Source of the DNA: Sporocytophaga myxococcoides
Lineage (GTDB): Bacteria > Bacteroidota > Bacteroidia > Cytophagales > Cytophagaceae
Length of the DNA: 64,000 bases
Reading direction: 5' to 3'
Assembly: GCF_000775915.1 (NCBI RefSeq)
Contig: NZ_BBLT01000010.1
Coordinates: 1 to 64,000 of the forward strand
The position numbers and the translations under genes were made by a program. Positions 56,515 to 64,000 of this stretch are shown in pieces. A model generated the notes under the pieces. The model did no database searches. It was not told where the DNA came from and saw nothing but the letters and a program-made list of their open reading frames with translations. Position 1 is the stretch's first letter, and every line of letters begins with the position of its first letter.

Positions 56515-56552
56515 TGCTGATAAATAAACGAGATTTATCTATAAATATTGGA

Positions 56553-57023
56553 CTATCTAAGTCTGTCCACTGATCTTACAAGTTCTTCATCTTTTCTGAT
56601 AAATCTGTTTGCCAGCATATTCAGGATAATACCGGCTATAGGTAAAAAGAAAGCAATATCGAAACTTTCTTCATAAAGAGTGAAGCCTATCTTTTTAACC
56701 TCATGGATAGCATAAACATTAGCACCAATAAGAGCAGACATTAGCAGAGAGTTAACCAGGCCAAGCTTCATCTGAAACAGTCTGTTTTTGTATTTGAAAA
56801 TAGATATTAAAGCAGTCACTGCCGCCACTATGGCTATAGCTGCTATATAGGAGGAAGCATAAACAGCATCACCGGGGTTGGTCGTCTCATATGCCTTAAA
56901 AGAATTTACAATGATTTTTAGACCTGTTTGTGGTTCTGTTTTTTCCCAAATAGGAAAAAACAATGTCAGTACCATCACTACTGCCACAAAAAAGAGTAGG
57001 ACTGATTGGATTCTTTGAATCAT
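56553..57023 (-). CDS. DUF4293 family membrane protein
   Basis: 156 aa with four membrane segments (about residues 4-23, 57-76, 86-106 and 122-141). The start MIQRIQSVLLFF and the end LVRSVDRLR are the typical ends of DUF4293 proteins, which are widespread in Bacteroidota and of unknown function. The gene faces away from truA; the two starts are about 80 nt apart, which is a frequent type of conserved arrangement. Confidence 0.85.
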   Translation of the reverse strand: MIQRIQSVLLFFVAVVMVLTLFFPIWEKTEPQTGLKIIVNSFKAYETTNPGDAVYASSYIAAIAIVAAVTALISIFKYKNRLFQMKLGLVNSLLMSALIGANVYAIHEVKKIGFTLYEESFDIAFFLPIAGIILNMLANRFIRKDEELVRSVDRLR

Positions 57024-57104
57024 CTTAGGATCGTTTTTAAATTGCGAAAAGCAAAAATAATATCATTTTGTTTTAAATTACAACTTTCTTTGAGTGGAGG
57101 TAAA

Positions 57105-57854
57105 GTGAAACGTTATTTTCTAGAGGTTGCCTATAAAGGGACAAATTACAGTGGCTGGCAGATACAGAAAAATGCTGTTTCAGTACAGGAGGAGCTAAAC
57201 AGAGTCCTAAAGGTGCTATTTGGAGGTCATATAAATACCCTTGGAAGCGGTCGGACAGATACCGGTGTTCATGCAGAACAGCAATTTGTACAAATAGACC
57301 TGGAAAAAGACTTTACGCAGGATTACTTGTACAAAATTAACAGGATGCTTCCTGAAGATATTTCAGTAAGAAAATATATTGAAGTGAACCCTGAGGCAAA
57401 TGCCCGATTTGATGCCCTTTCAAGAAGATATGAGTATAGAATTGCAAGGGTAAAAAATCCATTTTTGTTTGGGCTATCCTACTTTTACCCTCGTCCTATG
57501 GACATGACTCTTTTAAACAATGCTTCCGCTTTATTGTATAATTATTCTGACTTCCAGAGTTTTAGTAAGGTGAAAACATCGGTAGAGAATTTCCTTTGCA
57601 CGATTTATAGAGCTGAATGGGAAGAAAGAGGAGAGCTATTGATATTTCATGTGGAAGCTAACAGGTTTTTAAGAGGGATGGTTAGGGCATTGGTGGGTAC
57701 TCTAATTGATGTTGGGTTAGGGAAAATGTCTATCGATGAATTTAAAGAAATCCTGGATAAAAAGGATCGGAAAGCGGCAGGACGTGCAGTACCTCCGGAA
57801 GGGCTATTCCTTTGCGAAGTAAAATATCCCCAAGAAATCTTTTCGGAAAAATAA
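57105..57854 (+). CDS. truA: tRNA pseudouridine synthase A
   Basis: 249 aa from the GTG at 57105. This start is chosen because the family begins with KRYFLEVAYKGTNYSGWQ and because GGAGG lies 6 nt upstream; a longer reading to 57006 would overlap the divergent gene and add an unrelated N-terminus. TruA makes pseudouridine at positions 38-40 of the tRNA anticodon stem. The catalytic motif GSGRTDTGVHA (Asp about residue 53), RRYEYRI, and the late RFLRGMVRALVGTLIDVG are all present. Confidence 0.95.
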   Translation: MKRYFLEVAYKGTNYSGWQIQKNAVSVQEELNRVLKVLFGGHINTLGSGRTDTGVHAEQQFVQIDLEKDFTQDYLYKINRMLPEDISVRKYIEVNPEANARFDALSRRYEYRIARVKNPFLFGLSYFYPRPMDMTLLNNASALLYNYSDFQSFSKVKTSVENFLCTIYRAEWEERGELLIFHVEANRFLRGMVRALVGTLIDVGLGKMSIDEFKEILDKKDRKAAGRAVPPEGLFLCEVKYPQEIFSEK

Positions 57855-57986
57855 TTTTAAAGAAGAAAGTTTTAAATCAAAGCATTAGTAATTAGGTTCT
57901 TTAAGCAAATGAGGAAAATTGGGATTTAACTTTCTTTCGCTCCTCTTAGTTTTTAGATTACTTTTGCTCTAAATAATTGAAGCATT

Positions 57987-59756
57987 GTGAAAGATAAGAA
58001 AACGATCAGTGGGAATTTATTTGATCTGAAGATCCTGAACAGACTTTTTCAATACCTGAAGCCTTATAAAGGATCTTTTCTGTTTCTGGTTTTTCTTACC
58101 GTTCTCTCAGCAATACTGGGACCAGCCAAGCCATTGATCATCAAATATACCCTTGATACCTATGTTCAAGGCAGTGATGCTATAGGGCTCAGAAATATGG
58201 TACTGCTGCTATTGGGACTTCTGGCCCTGCACTCAGTCGTAGAATATTTACATACTTATATTGCAAGCTGGCTTGGCCAAAGTGTAATTAAAGACATCAG
58301 AATAAAATTGTTTTCACACCTTGTCAGGTTCCGTCTGAAATTTTTTGATCGAACACCTATCGGTACACTTGTTACAAGGAATGTGTCAGATGTGGAAACC
58401 CTATCAAATGTCTTTAGTGAAGGTTTGGCATCTATCGTGGCAGATTTACTGCAGTTGGCAACGATTCTTGGTGTAATGTTTTATATTAACTGGAAGCTTA
58501 CTTTGTACAGCCTTTCCATGCTACCTTTGTTGTTACTTTCTACTTATATTTTTAAGGAAAAAATAAAAAGCTCATTTAATGAGGTGCGTACTGCTGTTGC
58601 CCGTCTAAACGCTTTTGTTCAGGAGCATATCACCGGGATGAACATCGTTCAGATCTTCAACAGTGAGGAAAGAGAATTCGAGAAATTTAAAAAGATCAAT
58701 GAGGAGCATAAAGTTTCTAATCTGAAGTCGGTCCTTTATTATTCAATCTATATGCCTGTAGCTGAAATCATGGCAGCAATAGGAACTGGACTTTTAATCT
58801 GGTATGGAGCCAATGCTGTGATGAAGGAAATGGTAAGTCTCGGAGATCTTGTCGCATTTATTTTGTATATCTCCATGTTCTTTCGACCGATCAGAATGAT
58901 TGCAGACCGCTTTAATACTTTACAAATGGGTATTGTCAGTTCGGACAGGATATTTAAATTACTGGATAATGATGAAGACATTATTCCAAGCGGAAATCAT
59001 AAAGCTCAATCTTTTAAAGGTGAAGTAAAATTTGAGAATGTCTGGTTTGCCTATTCTGAAGAAGATTATGTTTTAAAAGATATTTCATTTAATGTAAATG
59101 CAGGTGAAAAGGTTGCTTTTGTTGGTGCCACCGGAGCAGGAAAATCATCAATCATTAGTATTTTAAACAGATTCTATGATATCAATAAGGGAACAATCCT
59201 GGTTGATGGAATTGATTTAAAAACGTATGACCTGGATTATTTAAGATCTCAGATTTCAATGGTACTGCAGGATGTATTTCTTTTCAGCGACAGTATCAGA
59301 AATAATATTACTTTAAGGAATGATTCGATAAGTGATGCAAAGATTTGGGAAGCGGCTGAACTGGTAGGAGCAAGAAACTTCATTGAGAGACTTCCAGGCG
59401 GATTGGATTATAATGTTCAGGAAAGAGGTGCGACTTTATCCGTTGGTCAGAGACAATTAATATCCTTTATCCGCGCCATGGTCTATGATCCTAAAATTAT
59501 AGTGCTGGACGAAGCTACTTCATCTATTGATTCAGAAACGGAAGAGTTGATTCAGAAAGCAATAGAGAAGCTAATGTTAGGAAGAACATCTATCATAATA
59601 GCACACAGGCTTTCTACAATAAGGAATTCTGATAAAATTATAGTCATGGATAAAGGTGAAATTAAAGAAACCGGAAAACATGAAGAGTTAATTGCCAAGG
59701 GAGGGCTGTACGCTCAACTTAACAAACTTCAGTATAAAAATCTTTTGGAGGCATAA
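57987..59756 (+). CDS. ABC exporter half-transporter, YheH/BmrD-like (canonical ATP site)
   Basis: 589 aa, GTG start. A six-helix exporter membrane domain (about 25-315) precedes a nucleotide-binding domain (about 345-585). Walker A is GATGAGKS (380-387), the signature is LSVGQ (484-488) rather than LSGGQ, and Walker B is IIVLDEA with Glu509 intact. SVGQRQL is typical of the YheH/BmrD half of heterodimeric multidrug exporters. A possible partner with a degenerate site is encoded at 61699-63480. The next gene overlaps the stop by one base, so the two are co-translated. Confidence 0.88.
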   Translation: MKDKKTISGNLFDLKILNRLFQYLKPYKGSFLFLVFLTVLSAILGPAKPLIIKYTLDTYVQGSDAIGLRNMVLLLLGLLALHSVVEYLHTYIASWLGQSVIKDIRIKLFSHLVRFRLKFFDRTPIGTLVTRNVSDVETLSNVFSEGLASIVADLLQLATILGVMFYINWKLTLYSLSMLPLLLLSTYIFKEKIKSSFNEVRTAVARLNAFVQEHITGMNIVQIFNSEEREFEKFKKINEEHKVSNLKSVLYYSIYMPVAEIMAAIGTGLLIWYGANAVMKEMVSLGDLVAFILYISMFFRPIRMIADRFNTLQMGIVSSDRIFKLLDNDEDIIPSGNHKAQSFKGEVKFENVWFAYSEEDYVLKDISFNVNAGEKVAFVGATGAGKSSIISILNRFYDINKGTILVDGIDLKTYDLDYLRSQISMVLQDVFLFSDSIRNNITLRNDSISDAKIWEAAELVGARNFIERLPGGLDYNVQERGATLSVGQRQLISFIRAMVYDPKIIVLDEATSSIDSETEELIQKAIEKLMLGRTSIIIAHRLSTIRNSDKIIVMDKGEIKETGKHEELIAKGGLYAQLNKLQYKNLLEA

Positions 59757-60283
59757 TGAATAAGAAACTGTTAATCTGGATCGGTGTAATATTTTTAGCA
59801 GCTGTGCTGGGAAGCTATGGATACAAAACGCTTGGTGGATTTAACGAGCCTATTTATAAAGTAAAGAAAGCTCCCACTTTCTTTATGTTAGGAAAATCAT
59901 ACCACGGCATTCTAGCTGATCAGGCTTTTGGCCAGCTTTTTAATGACGCAGAGAAGTTGAAATCGGGGAGGTTTCAAAACGGATTAGTCGCAGGTTATTT
60001 TTATAATGAAACTCAAAAAGGAACAGACACTATAAAAGCTTTTGTAGGTCTGCTGTTTGAGGATTCTATCGCTCCAATCAAAGGTTACTCTGTATTGAGA
60101 ATTAATGAAAGAAAGGTAGTGGAAGCGACAGTGAATGCGCATTTTCTGGTAGCTCCAGCTAACATTTATGATAAAATTAAAGCTTTTGGGAAAGAACAAA
60201 ATTTAACGGTGATTGCTTCACCTGCATTGGAAATTTATCCTAAAGAAAGACAGTTTGTAATACAGGTTCCTGTGATAAAGTGA
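59756..60283 (+). CDS. Membrane-anchored protein with GyrI-like domain (tentative)
   Basis: 175 aa, start ATG overlapping the ABC gene stop (TAATG). One N-terminal membrane segment (KKLLIWIGVIFLAAVLGSYGY) is followed by a soluble domain of about 140 residues with two similar halves in outline. The late KVVEATVNAHFLVAPANIYDKIKAFGKE and the end RQFVIQVPV resemble the GyrI/SOUL-like effector-binding fold, but the match is weak. Coupling to the exporter gene suggests a role in binding or sensing a small molecule. Immediately after the stop is a palindromic repeat. Confidence 0.65.
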   Translation: MNKKLLIWIGVIFLAAVLGSYGYKTLGGFNEPIYKVKKAPTFFMLGKSYHGILADQAFGQLFNDAEKLKSGRFQNGLVAGYFYNETQKGTDTIKAFVGLLFEDSIAPIKGYSVLRINERKVVEATVNAHFLVAPANIYDKIKAFGKEQNLTVIASPALEIYPKERQFVIQVPVIK

Positions 60284-60607
60284 CCGCGCAGAGACGCCGT
60301 GCTGGCGTCTCCTTATCTACTGTGCTGGGATTTCATAATACACCACGCCAAAGTTTTCCTATCCAAACACATACATTCTTTTCTTATTAAGAACTAAGAA
60401 TCAATAAAGAACTGTTTCTTTTCTAGTGATTGTAATCTTTTTGAAATATTTATTTTTTAATATTTTTTTGGCTTTATTTAATAGCTTTGTTTTATAAATT
60501 ATTATATTTCTTTTTATTACAATAAGTTAAGAGAGGGAAATGCATGTCTTCAATAAAATAGCTATCAAATCACTTATCATACATTCATTTATTAATCACA
60601 ACACTTT
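60284..60607. other. Intergenic region with palindromic repeat
   Basis: 324 nt. Begins with the GAGACGCC palindrome, then becomes AT-rich. No ORF is seen, and no copy of the ECF-type motif lies before the CBM9-like gene. Confidence 0.55.
60291..60311. repeat. GC-rich palindromic repeat (REP-like)
   Basis: GAGACGCC, 5-nt loop, GGCGTCTC: a perfect 8-bp stem directly after the stop codon at 60283, much more GC-rich than its surroundings and without a T-tract. GAGACGC-type palindromes are multicopy intergenic repeats in several bacterial groups. Confidence 0.5.
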
Positions 60608-61597
60608 ATGAAAATTTATACAAGACATTTTTCATTATTAGTTTTATCCGTGTTATTCGGGCACTTGCTCTATGCTCAGGCAGAGTCCACTACAGAACAC
60701 TACAAGGCTCCTAAAGCCGCTATAGCCCCTGTTATCGATGGAAATGCCAATGACGTTGCATGGAATGATGCCGCATGGGTTCCTATTAGCAATGTTTATA
60801 TTGGTAATCCAGTAACACCGGATGATTTCAGCGGCAGGTACAAGATAATTTGGACAGAAGACAGATTATATCTGCTTGCAGAGATAACAGATGATATTTT
60901 ACGGGATGTAAATACTCCTGCACTTAAAAATTATTGGGATGATGATTGTCTTGAACTATTCCTGGATGAAAATAAGTCAGGAGGAAATCATGAGTATAAT
61001 TATAATGCTTTTGCATACCATATGGCGATCAATAATATTGATGTTGCAGACATGGGTGCAGATAGGCAGCCTCATTTATTTAATGATCACATCACTTCTG
61101 CTAAAACACAAGCTGGAACAACGTATACCTGGGAGGTCTCTGTAAAGGTTTTCGGCGATAACTTTGTTTATGGACAAAATAATACTCCGTTGAAATTGAC
61201 AGAGGGAAAAATAATGGGCTTTAACCTGGCTTATTGTGATAATGACAGAGCCCAGACCAGAGAAAATTTTATTGGCTCCCGCTACCTGGAGAAATCTATA
61301 GCAAACAATGGATATATCACAGCAGATGTTTTCGCCACACTGGAATTGGTTGCCGGTTCTGTTACAACAACCATTGATGTTCCGGGCACTCAGGATGCTT
61401 TTATGATTTACCCTAATCCAGCTGAAGAAGGCGTTATTTATTTAAATCAAACATCTGATATAGAGATCTATAATGCTCTTGGGAATTTTGTTTCTTCTGC
61501 CAAAGCGGTTTCAGTAGTAGATATATCTACTTTTTCTAAAGGAGAATATATTGTAAAGACAAATAAAGGTGAAGTTTTAAGATTTGTGAAGAAGTAA
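60608..61597 (+). CDS. Secreted CBM9-like (DOMON-type) protein with T9SS domain
   Basis: 329 aa. A signal peptide (ending GHLLYAQ) is followed by one carbohydrate-binding domain (about 35-250): APVIDGNANDVAWNDAAWV, YKIIWTEDRLYLLAEITDD, YWDDDCLELFLDENKSGG, and FNLAYCDNDRAQ, as in CBM9/DOMON-like domains. The end is a type A T9SS domain (YPNPAEEG, KGEYIVKTNKG). There is no catalytic domain. The same module is fused to the esterase at 6564. It probably binds sugar or glycan ends at the surface. Monocistronic. Confidence 0.85.
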   Translation: MKIYTRHFSLLVLSVLFGHLLYAQAESTTEHYKAPKAAIAPVIDGNANDVAWNDAAWVPISNVYIGNPVTPDDFSGRYKIIWTEDRLYLLAEITDDILRDVNTPALKNYWDDDCLELFLDENKSGGNHEYNYNAFAYHMAINNIDVADMGADRQPHLFNDHITSAKTQAGTTYTWEVSVKVFGDNFVYGQNNTPLKLTEGKIMGFNLAYCDNDRAQTRENFIGSRYLEKSIANNGYITADVFATLELVAGSVTTTIDVPGTQDAFMIYPNPAEEGVIYLNQTSDIEIYNALGNFVSSAKAVSVVDISTFSKGEYIVKTNKGEVLRFVKK

Positions 61598-61644
61598 AGT
61601 TATAATATCAGTTTTGAAAAAAATATATCACACTGGGCTGAAAT

Positions 61645-61686
61645 AAAAAAAGCTAAGCATTGAGGATGCTTAGCTTTTTTATTTTT
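61645..61686. terminator. Bidirectional terminator between the CBM9-like gene and the ABC gene
   Basis: A perfect 15-bp stem (about 61646-61660 with 61666-61680) with a 5-nt loop, with A- and T-tracts on either side, serves the two convergent genes. Confidence 0.88.
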
Positions 61687-61698
61687 TAGTTTAATTTA

Positions 61699-63480
61699 TT
61701 AAACCTTACTTTCTTCTTCAAGCTGTTTGGTATACAACGTTTTATAAATTCCATTAAGCTTCATCAGGCTTTCATGATTGCCTTTTTCTGCCACCTCACC
61801 ATTTTCCAAGACAATAATCTGATCCGCAAGCTTTACTGAAGATGCTCTGTGCGAAATAATGATTGTTGTTCTGTCTTTCATTATTTTCTTAAGGTTATTC
61901 AGAATTGTGTTTTCTGTTTTTGTATCAACAGCTGAAAGACAATCGTCAAGAATTAAAATCTTAGGAGACCTTGAAATAGCTCTGGCGATGGACAATCTTT
62001 GCTTTTGTCCCCCTGAAAGGGTAATTCCTCTTTCACCAAGAATAGTATCAAACTTTTCCGGAAACTCTATAATGTTTTGGTAGAGATCTGCATCTTTCGC
62101 AGCCTGTATGACCTGATTTTCTCCTATGAATAGTGAACCAAATGCAATATTATTTCTGATGGAATCACTGAAAAGAAATACATCCTGAGGAACGTATCCG
62201 CATTGTGCTCTTAAGGATTGAATATCATAATCCCTGATGGGAACATTATCTATCTTGATGCTTCCATGTGTACTATCATAAAGCCTTACCATAAGATTGG
62301 CGATGGATGATTTACCAGAGCCTGTTCCCCCTATAATTGCAAGAGATTCTCCCGCTTTTACTTTAAAAGAAACACCATTGAGCGCAGTTATTCCAGTATC
62401 AGGATAAACAAGAGATACATTCTCGAATTCAACTTCTCCTTGAAGGTTTTTGCTGAAATTTTTTTGAGAAATAATATCTGTCTTTGTTTTCAGGAATTCA
62501 TTAATTCTTCCCTGTGAAGCTTCAGCTTTCTGTACCAGACTGGTTGTCCAGCCAAGAGAAGCAACGGGCCAGGTCAGACGGTTAATGTATAAAAAGAATT
62601 CCGGAATATTGCCGTAGTGCAGCCTTCCTTCAATCAATTCATTACCTCCTACATATAAAACCATGATTGTACTTAATCCAATGAGGGCCAGAATAACCGG
62701 GAAGAAAAATGCATTTACCCTTGCAAGTTCCAGAGATTTGGCTTTATATACTTCACTTGCCTCTGCAAACCCCTGGGAAATTTTGTCTTCTCTGACAAAT
62801 GATTTAGTTACTCTGATTCCTGAAAAAGATTCCTGAGAATAGGTAGATAGAGCGGAAAGCTCTTTTTGTATAGCGAGAGATTTTTTAACAATAAGGTTTT
62901 CTATAAGAAATATAGATAGGGCAAGAACTGGCAGCGGAAGTAACACATATAAGGTAAGTTTGGCATTTGCAAAAAACATGATAGGCACTGTGACGGCAAA
63001 AAGTACAATCAAATCCAGGATGTACATAACAGCAGGTCCTAAATACATTCTGACATTGCTTACATCTTCTGAAACTCTCGCTAATAAGTCTCCGGTATTG
63101 TTTTTTCTGTAAAAACTAAGTGGCAAAGTCTGATAATGCTCATAAATTTCGTTTTTGAGATCGAATTCGATAAGCCTTGAGGTGCCTATTATAGTCTGCC
63201 TCTGAAAATAAAGGAAGAGCCCGCTGAGTATTGCTAGCCCAATAATGGCAAGGCCAGCCATAGCTATGTTATAGGTAAAGTTATCAGTCTGAAAAAAAAT
63301 TTTTTCAATTCCTTCGGTACTGGTTCTGTTGTAACTTTCAGTAACATAGTTGATTGCCCATCGAACAATTACGGCAGGTACTGTAGCGAAAACTTTTGAT
63401 AAAATTATAAAGCCGAGCCCAAGCAGGAATTTGGTTCTGTACTTGTAGAAATATTTATTGAGGTAATTTAACTCCTTCAC
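61699..63480 (-). CDS. ABC exporter half-transporter, YheI/BmrC-like (degenerate ATP site)
   Basis: 593 aa. A six-helix membrane domain (about 15-320, with a ~25-residue insertion in the first outer loop) precedes a nucleotide-binding domain (about 350-590). Walker A is GGTGSGKS (384-391) and the signature is LSGGQKQR (488-495). Walker B is ILILDDCLSAVD, where Asp513 replaces the catalytic Glu. That replacement and the SAVDTKTE continuation are typical of the YheI/BmrC half of heterodimeric exporters. The likely partner is the half-transporter at 57987, which has an intact Glu. Substrate unknown. Confidence 0.88.
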   Translation of the reverse strand: MKELNYLNKYFYKYRTKFLLGLGFIILSKVFATVPAVIVRWAINYVTESYNRTSTEGIEKIFFQTDNFTYNIAMAGLAIIGLAILSGLFLYFQRQTIIGTSRLIEFDLKNEIYEHYQTLPLSFYRKNNTGDLLARVSEDVSNVRMYLGPAVMYILDLIVLFAVTVPIMFFANAKLTLYVLLPLPVLALSIFLIENLIVKKSLAIQKELSALSTYSQESFSGIRVTKSFVREDKISQGFAEASEVYKAKSLELARVNAFFFPVILALIGLSTIMVLYVGGNELIEGRLHYGNIPEFFLYINRLTWPVASLGWTTSLVQKAEASQGRINEFLKTKTDIISQKNFSKNLQGEVEFENVSLVYPDTGITALNGVSFKVKAGESLAIIGGTGSGKSSIANLMVRLYDSTHGSIKIDNVPIRDYDIQSLRAQCGYVPQDVFLFSDSIRNNIAFGSLFIGENQVIQAAKDADLYQNIIEFPEKFDTILGERGITLSGGQKQRLSIARAISRSPKILILDDCLSAVDTKTENTILNNLKKIMKDRTTIIISHRASSVKLADQIIVLENGEVAEKGNHESLMKLNGIYKTLYTKQLEEESKV

Positions 63481-63673
63481 AACGAATTAATACTTAATTT
63501 TAAAATCCATCCCTTCTTAAAATTGAAAAGGAGTGAAAAATAAACTAATATTGCTCCCGGGATTTAAGAAGGTATTCGACCCAAAGATAAACTAAATAAA
63601 GTTTAAAAAGTTGAAGTCCCGAAGATTCTGAAATTTTAATTAAAATACAAAAAACGTTCTTTACAATTCTGCG

Positions 63674-64000
63674 ATGTTAAACAGGAGGCTATTACGAGTA
63701 AAAGTGATGCAAACGCTCTATGCACTAAGTCAATCTGAAGTGTCAAATTTTGAGCTGGGAAAAGATTACATGGATGAAAAATTTGCTCCGGATCTCAATG
63801 CCCCGGAAAGGCCGGATTATGAAAAGCTGCACAAGCAAAAGGAGCATGCCAAAAAAGTATACGAAAGAAGTTTTTTACACCAGAGTGTTATTGATACAGA
63901 ATCTGATCCTGAAGTAAAAGTTGCTGTACTGAATGCAAGAAATGAATTCAAGAAGCAGGTTGCCAAAGACCGCAAATATTTCAGGGTATTACTGGGTGAA
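63674..64000 (+). CDS. nusB: Transcription antitermination protein NusB, 5' part
   Basis: 109 codons from ATG at 63674 to the window edge, with no stop. The start MLNRRLLRVKVMQTLYALSQ is the usual beginning of the long Bacteroidota NusB. The following charged region (YEKLHKQKEHAKKVYERSF, then EVKVAVLNARNEFKKQV) fits the extended N-terminal half of this form. NusB binds boxA RNA with NusE during rRNA transcription. Divergent from the ABC gene, 193 nt apart. Confidence 0.85.
   Translation, partial: MLNRRLLRVKVMQTLYALSQSEVSNFELGKDYMDEKFAPDLNAPERPDYEKLHKQKEHAKKVYERSFLHQSVIDTESDPEVKVAVLNARNEFKKQVAKDRKYFRVLLGE

Overview
The window is AT-rich DNA from a Bacteroidota bacterium, most likely a free-living polysaccharide-degrading member of the Cytophagales (Cytophaga/Sporocytophaga-like). 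The evidence is eleven reading frames that end in a type A sorting domain of the type IX secretion system (T9SS), one exported protein with a type B (CHU_C-like) domain, PorP/SprF and PD40/OmpA envelope proteins, Bacteroidota-type promoters (TTG, then about 20 nt, then TAnnTTTG), and very few Shine-Dalgarno sites. No rRNA, tRNA, CRISPR array or intact insertion sequence was seen.

Region by region. 1-6400: the 3' part of a huge secreted protein with a Gly/Pro-rich tract, a small membrane protein, a PL14-like polysaccharide lyase, a hypothetical gene broken by one in-frame TAG, and a lipoprotein. 6400-27700: a pectin (rhamnogalacturonan) block made of a CE6-like acetylesterase with a CBM9-like module, two tandem CE12 rhamnogalacturonan acetylesterases, an ECF sigma/anti-sigma operon that also encodes an RCC1 propeller with type B sorting domain, a PorP/SprF protein and a PD40 protein, and then two paralogous PL11 rhamnogalacturonan lyases. 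27800-35700: asnA, an unknown 284-aa protein, a 42-nt tandem repeat, a DAC-like sensor protein, a GNAT enzyme, a cyclase-family hydrolase, two paralogous small outer-membrane proteins and an exported superoxide dismutase. 35850-40820: a cobalamin riboswitch followed by BtuB, a DUF4465 protein and a BtuG-like lipoprotein. 41150-48700: a CotH-like protein, a decayed TPR gene, MarR/MFS/DUF417 genes and a 5'-truncated beta-helix protein. 49100-64000: housekeeping genes (htpG, manA, pgi, truA, nusB), an OmpA/PD40 envelope protein, two ABC half-exporters, and a secreted CBM9-like protein.

The most interesting signal is a shared promoter-like motif, TTGTTCACC-N14-TTGTA, with constant spacing. It lies before the CE6-like gene, the CE12 pair, the ECF sigma gene itself (twice) and both PL11 genes. 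I infer that this ECF factor autoregulates and drives a pectin regulon. Its operon also encodes a membrane anti-sigma factor with a SprB-like periplasmic domain and what looks like a dedicated surface/T9SS module, so the operon may be an envelope-spanning sensor. No SusC/SusD pair is present. This would be a T9SS-based, ECF-controlled alternative to a classical polysaccharide utilization locus.
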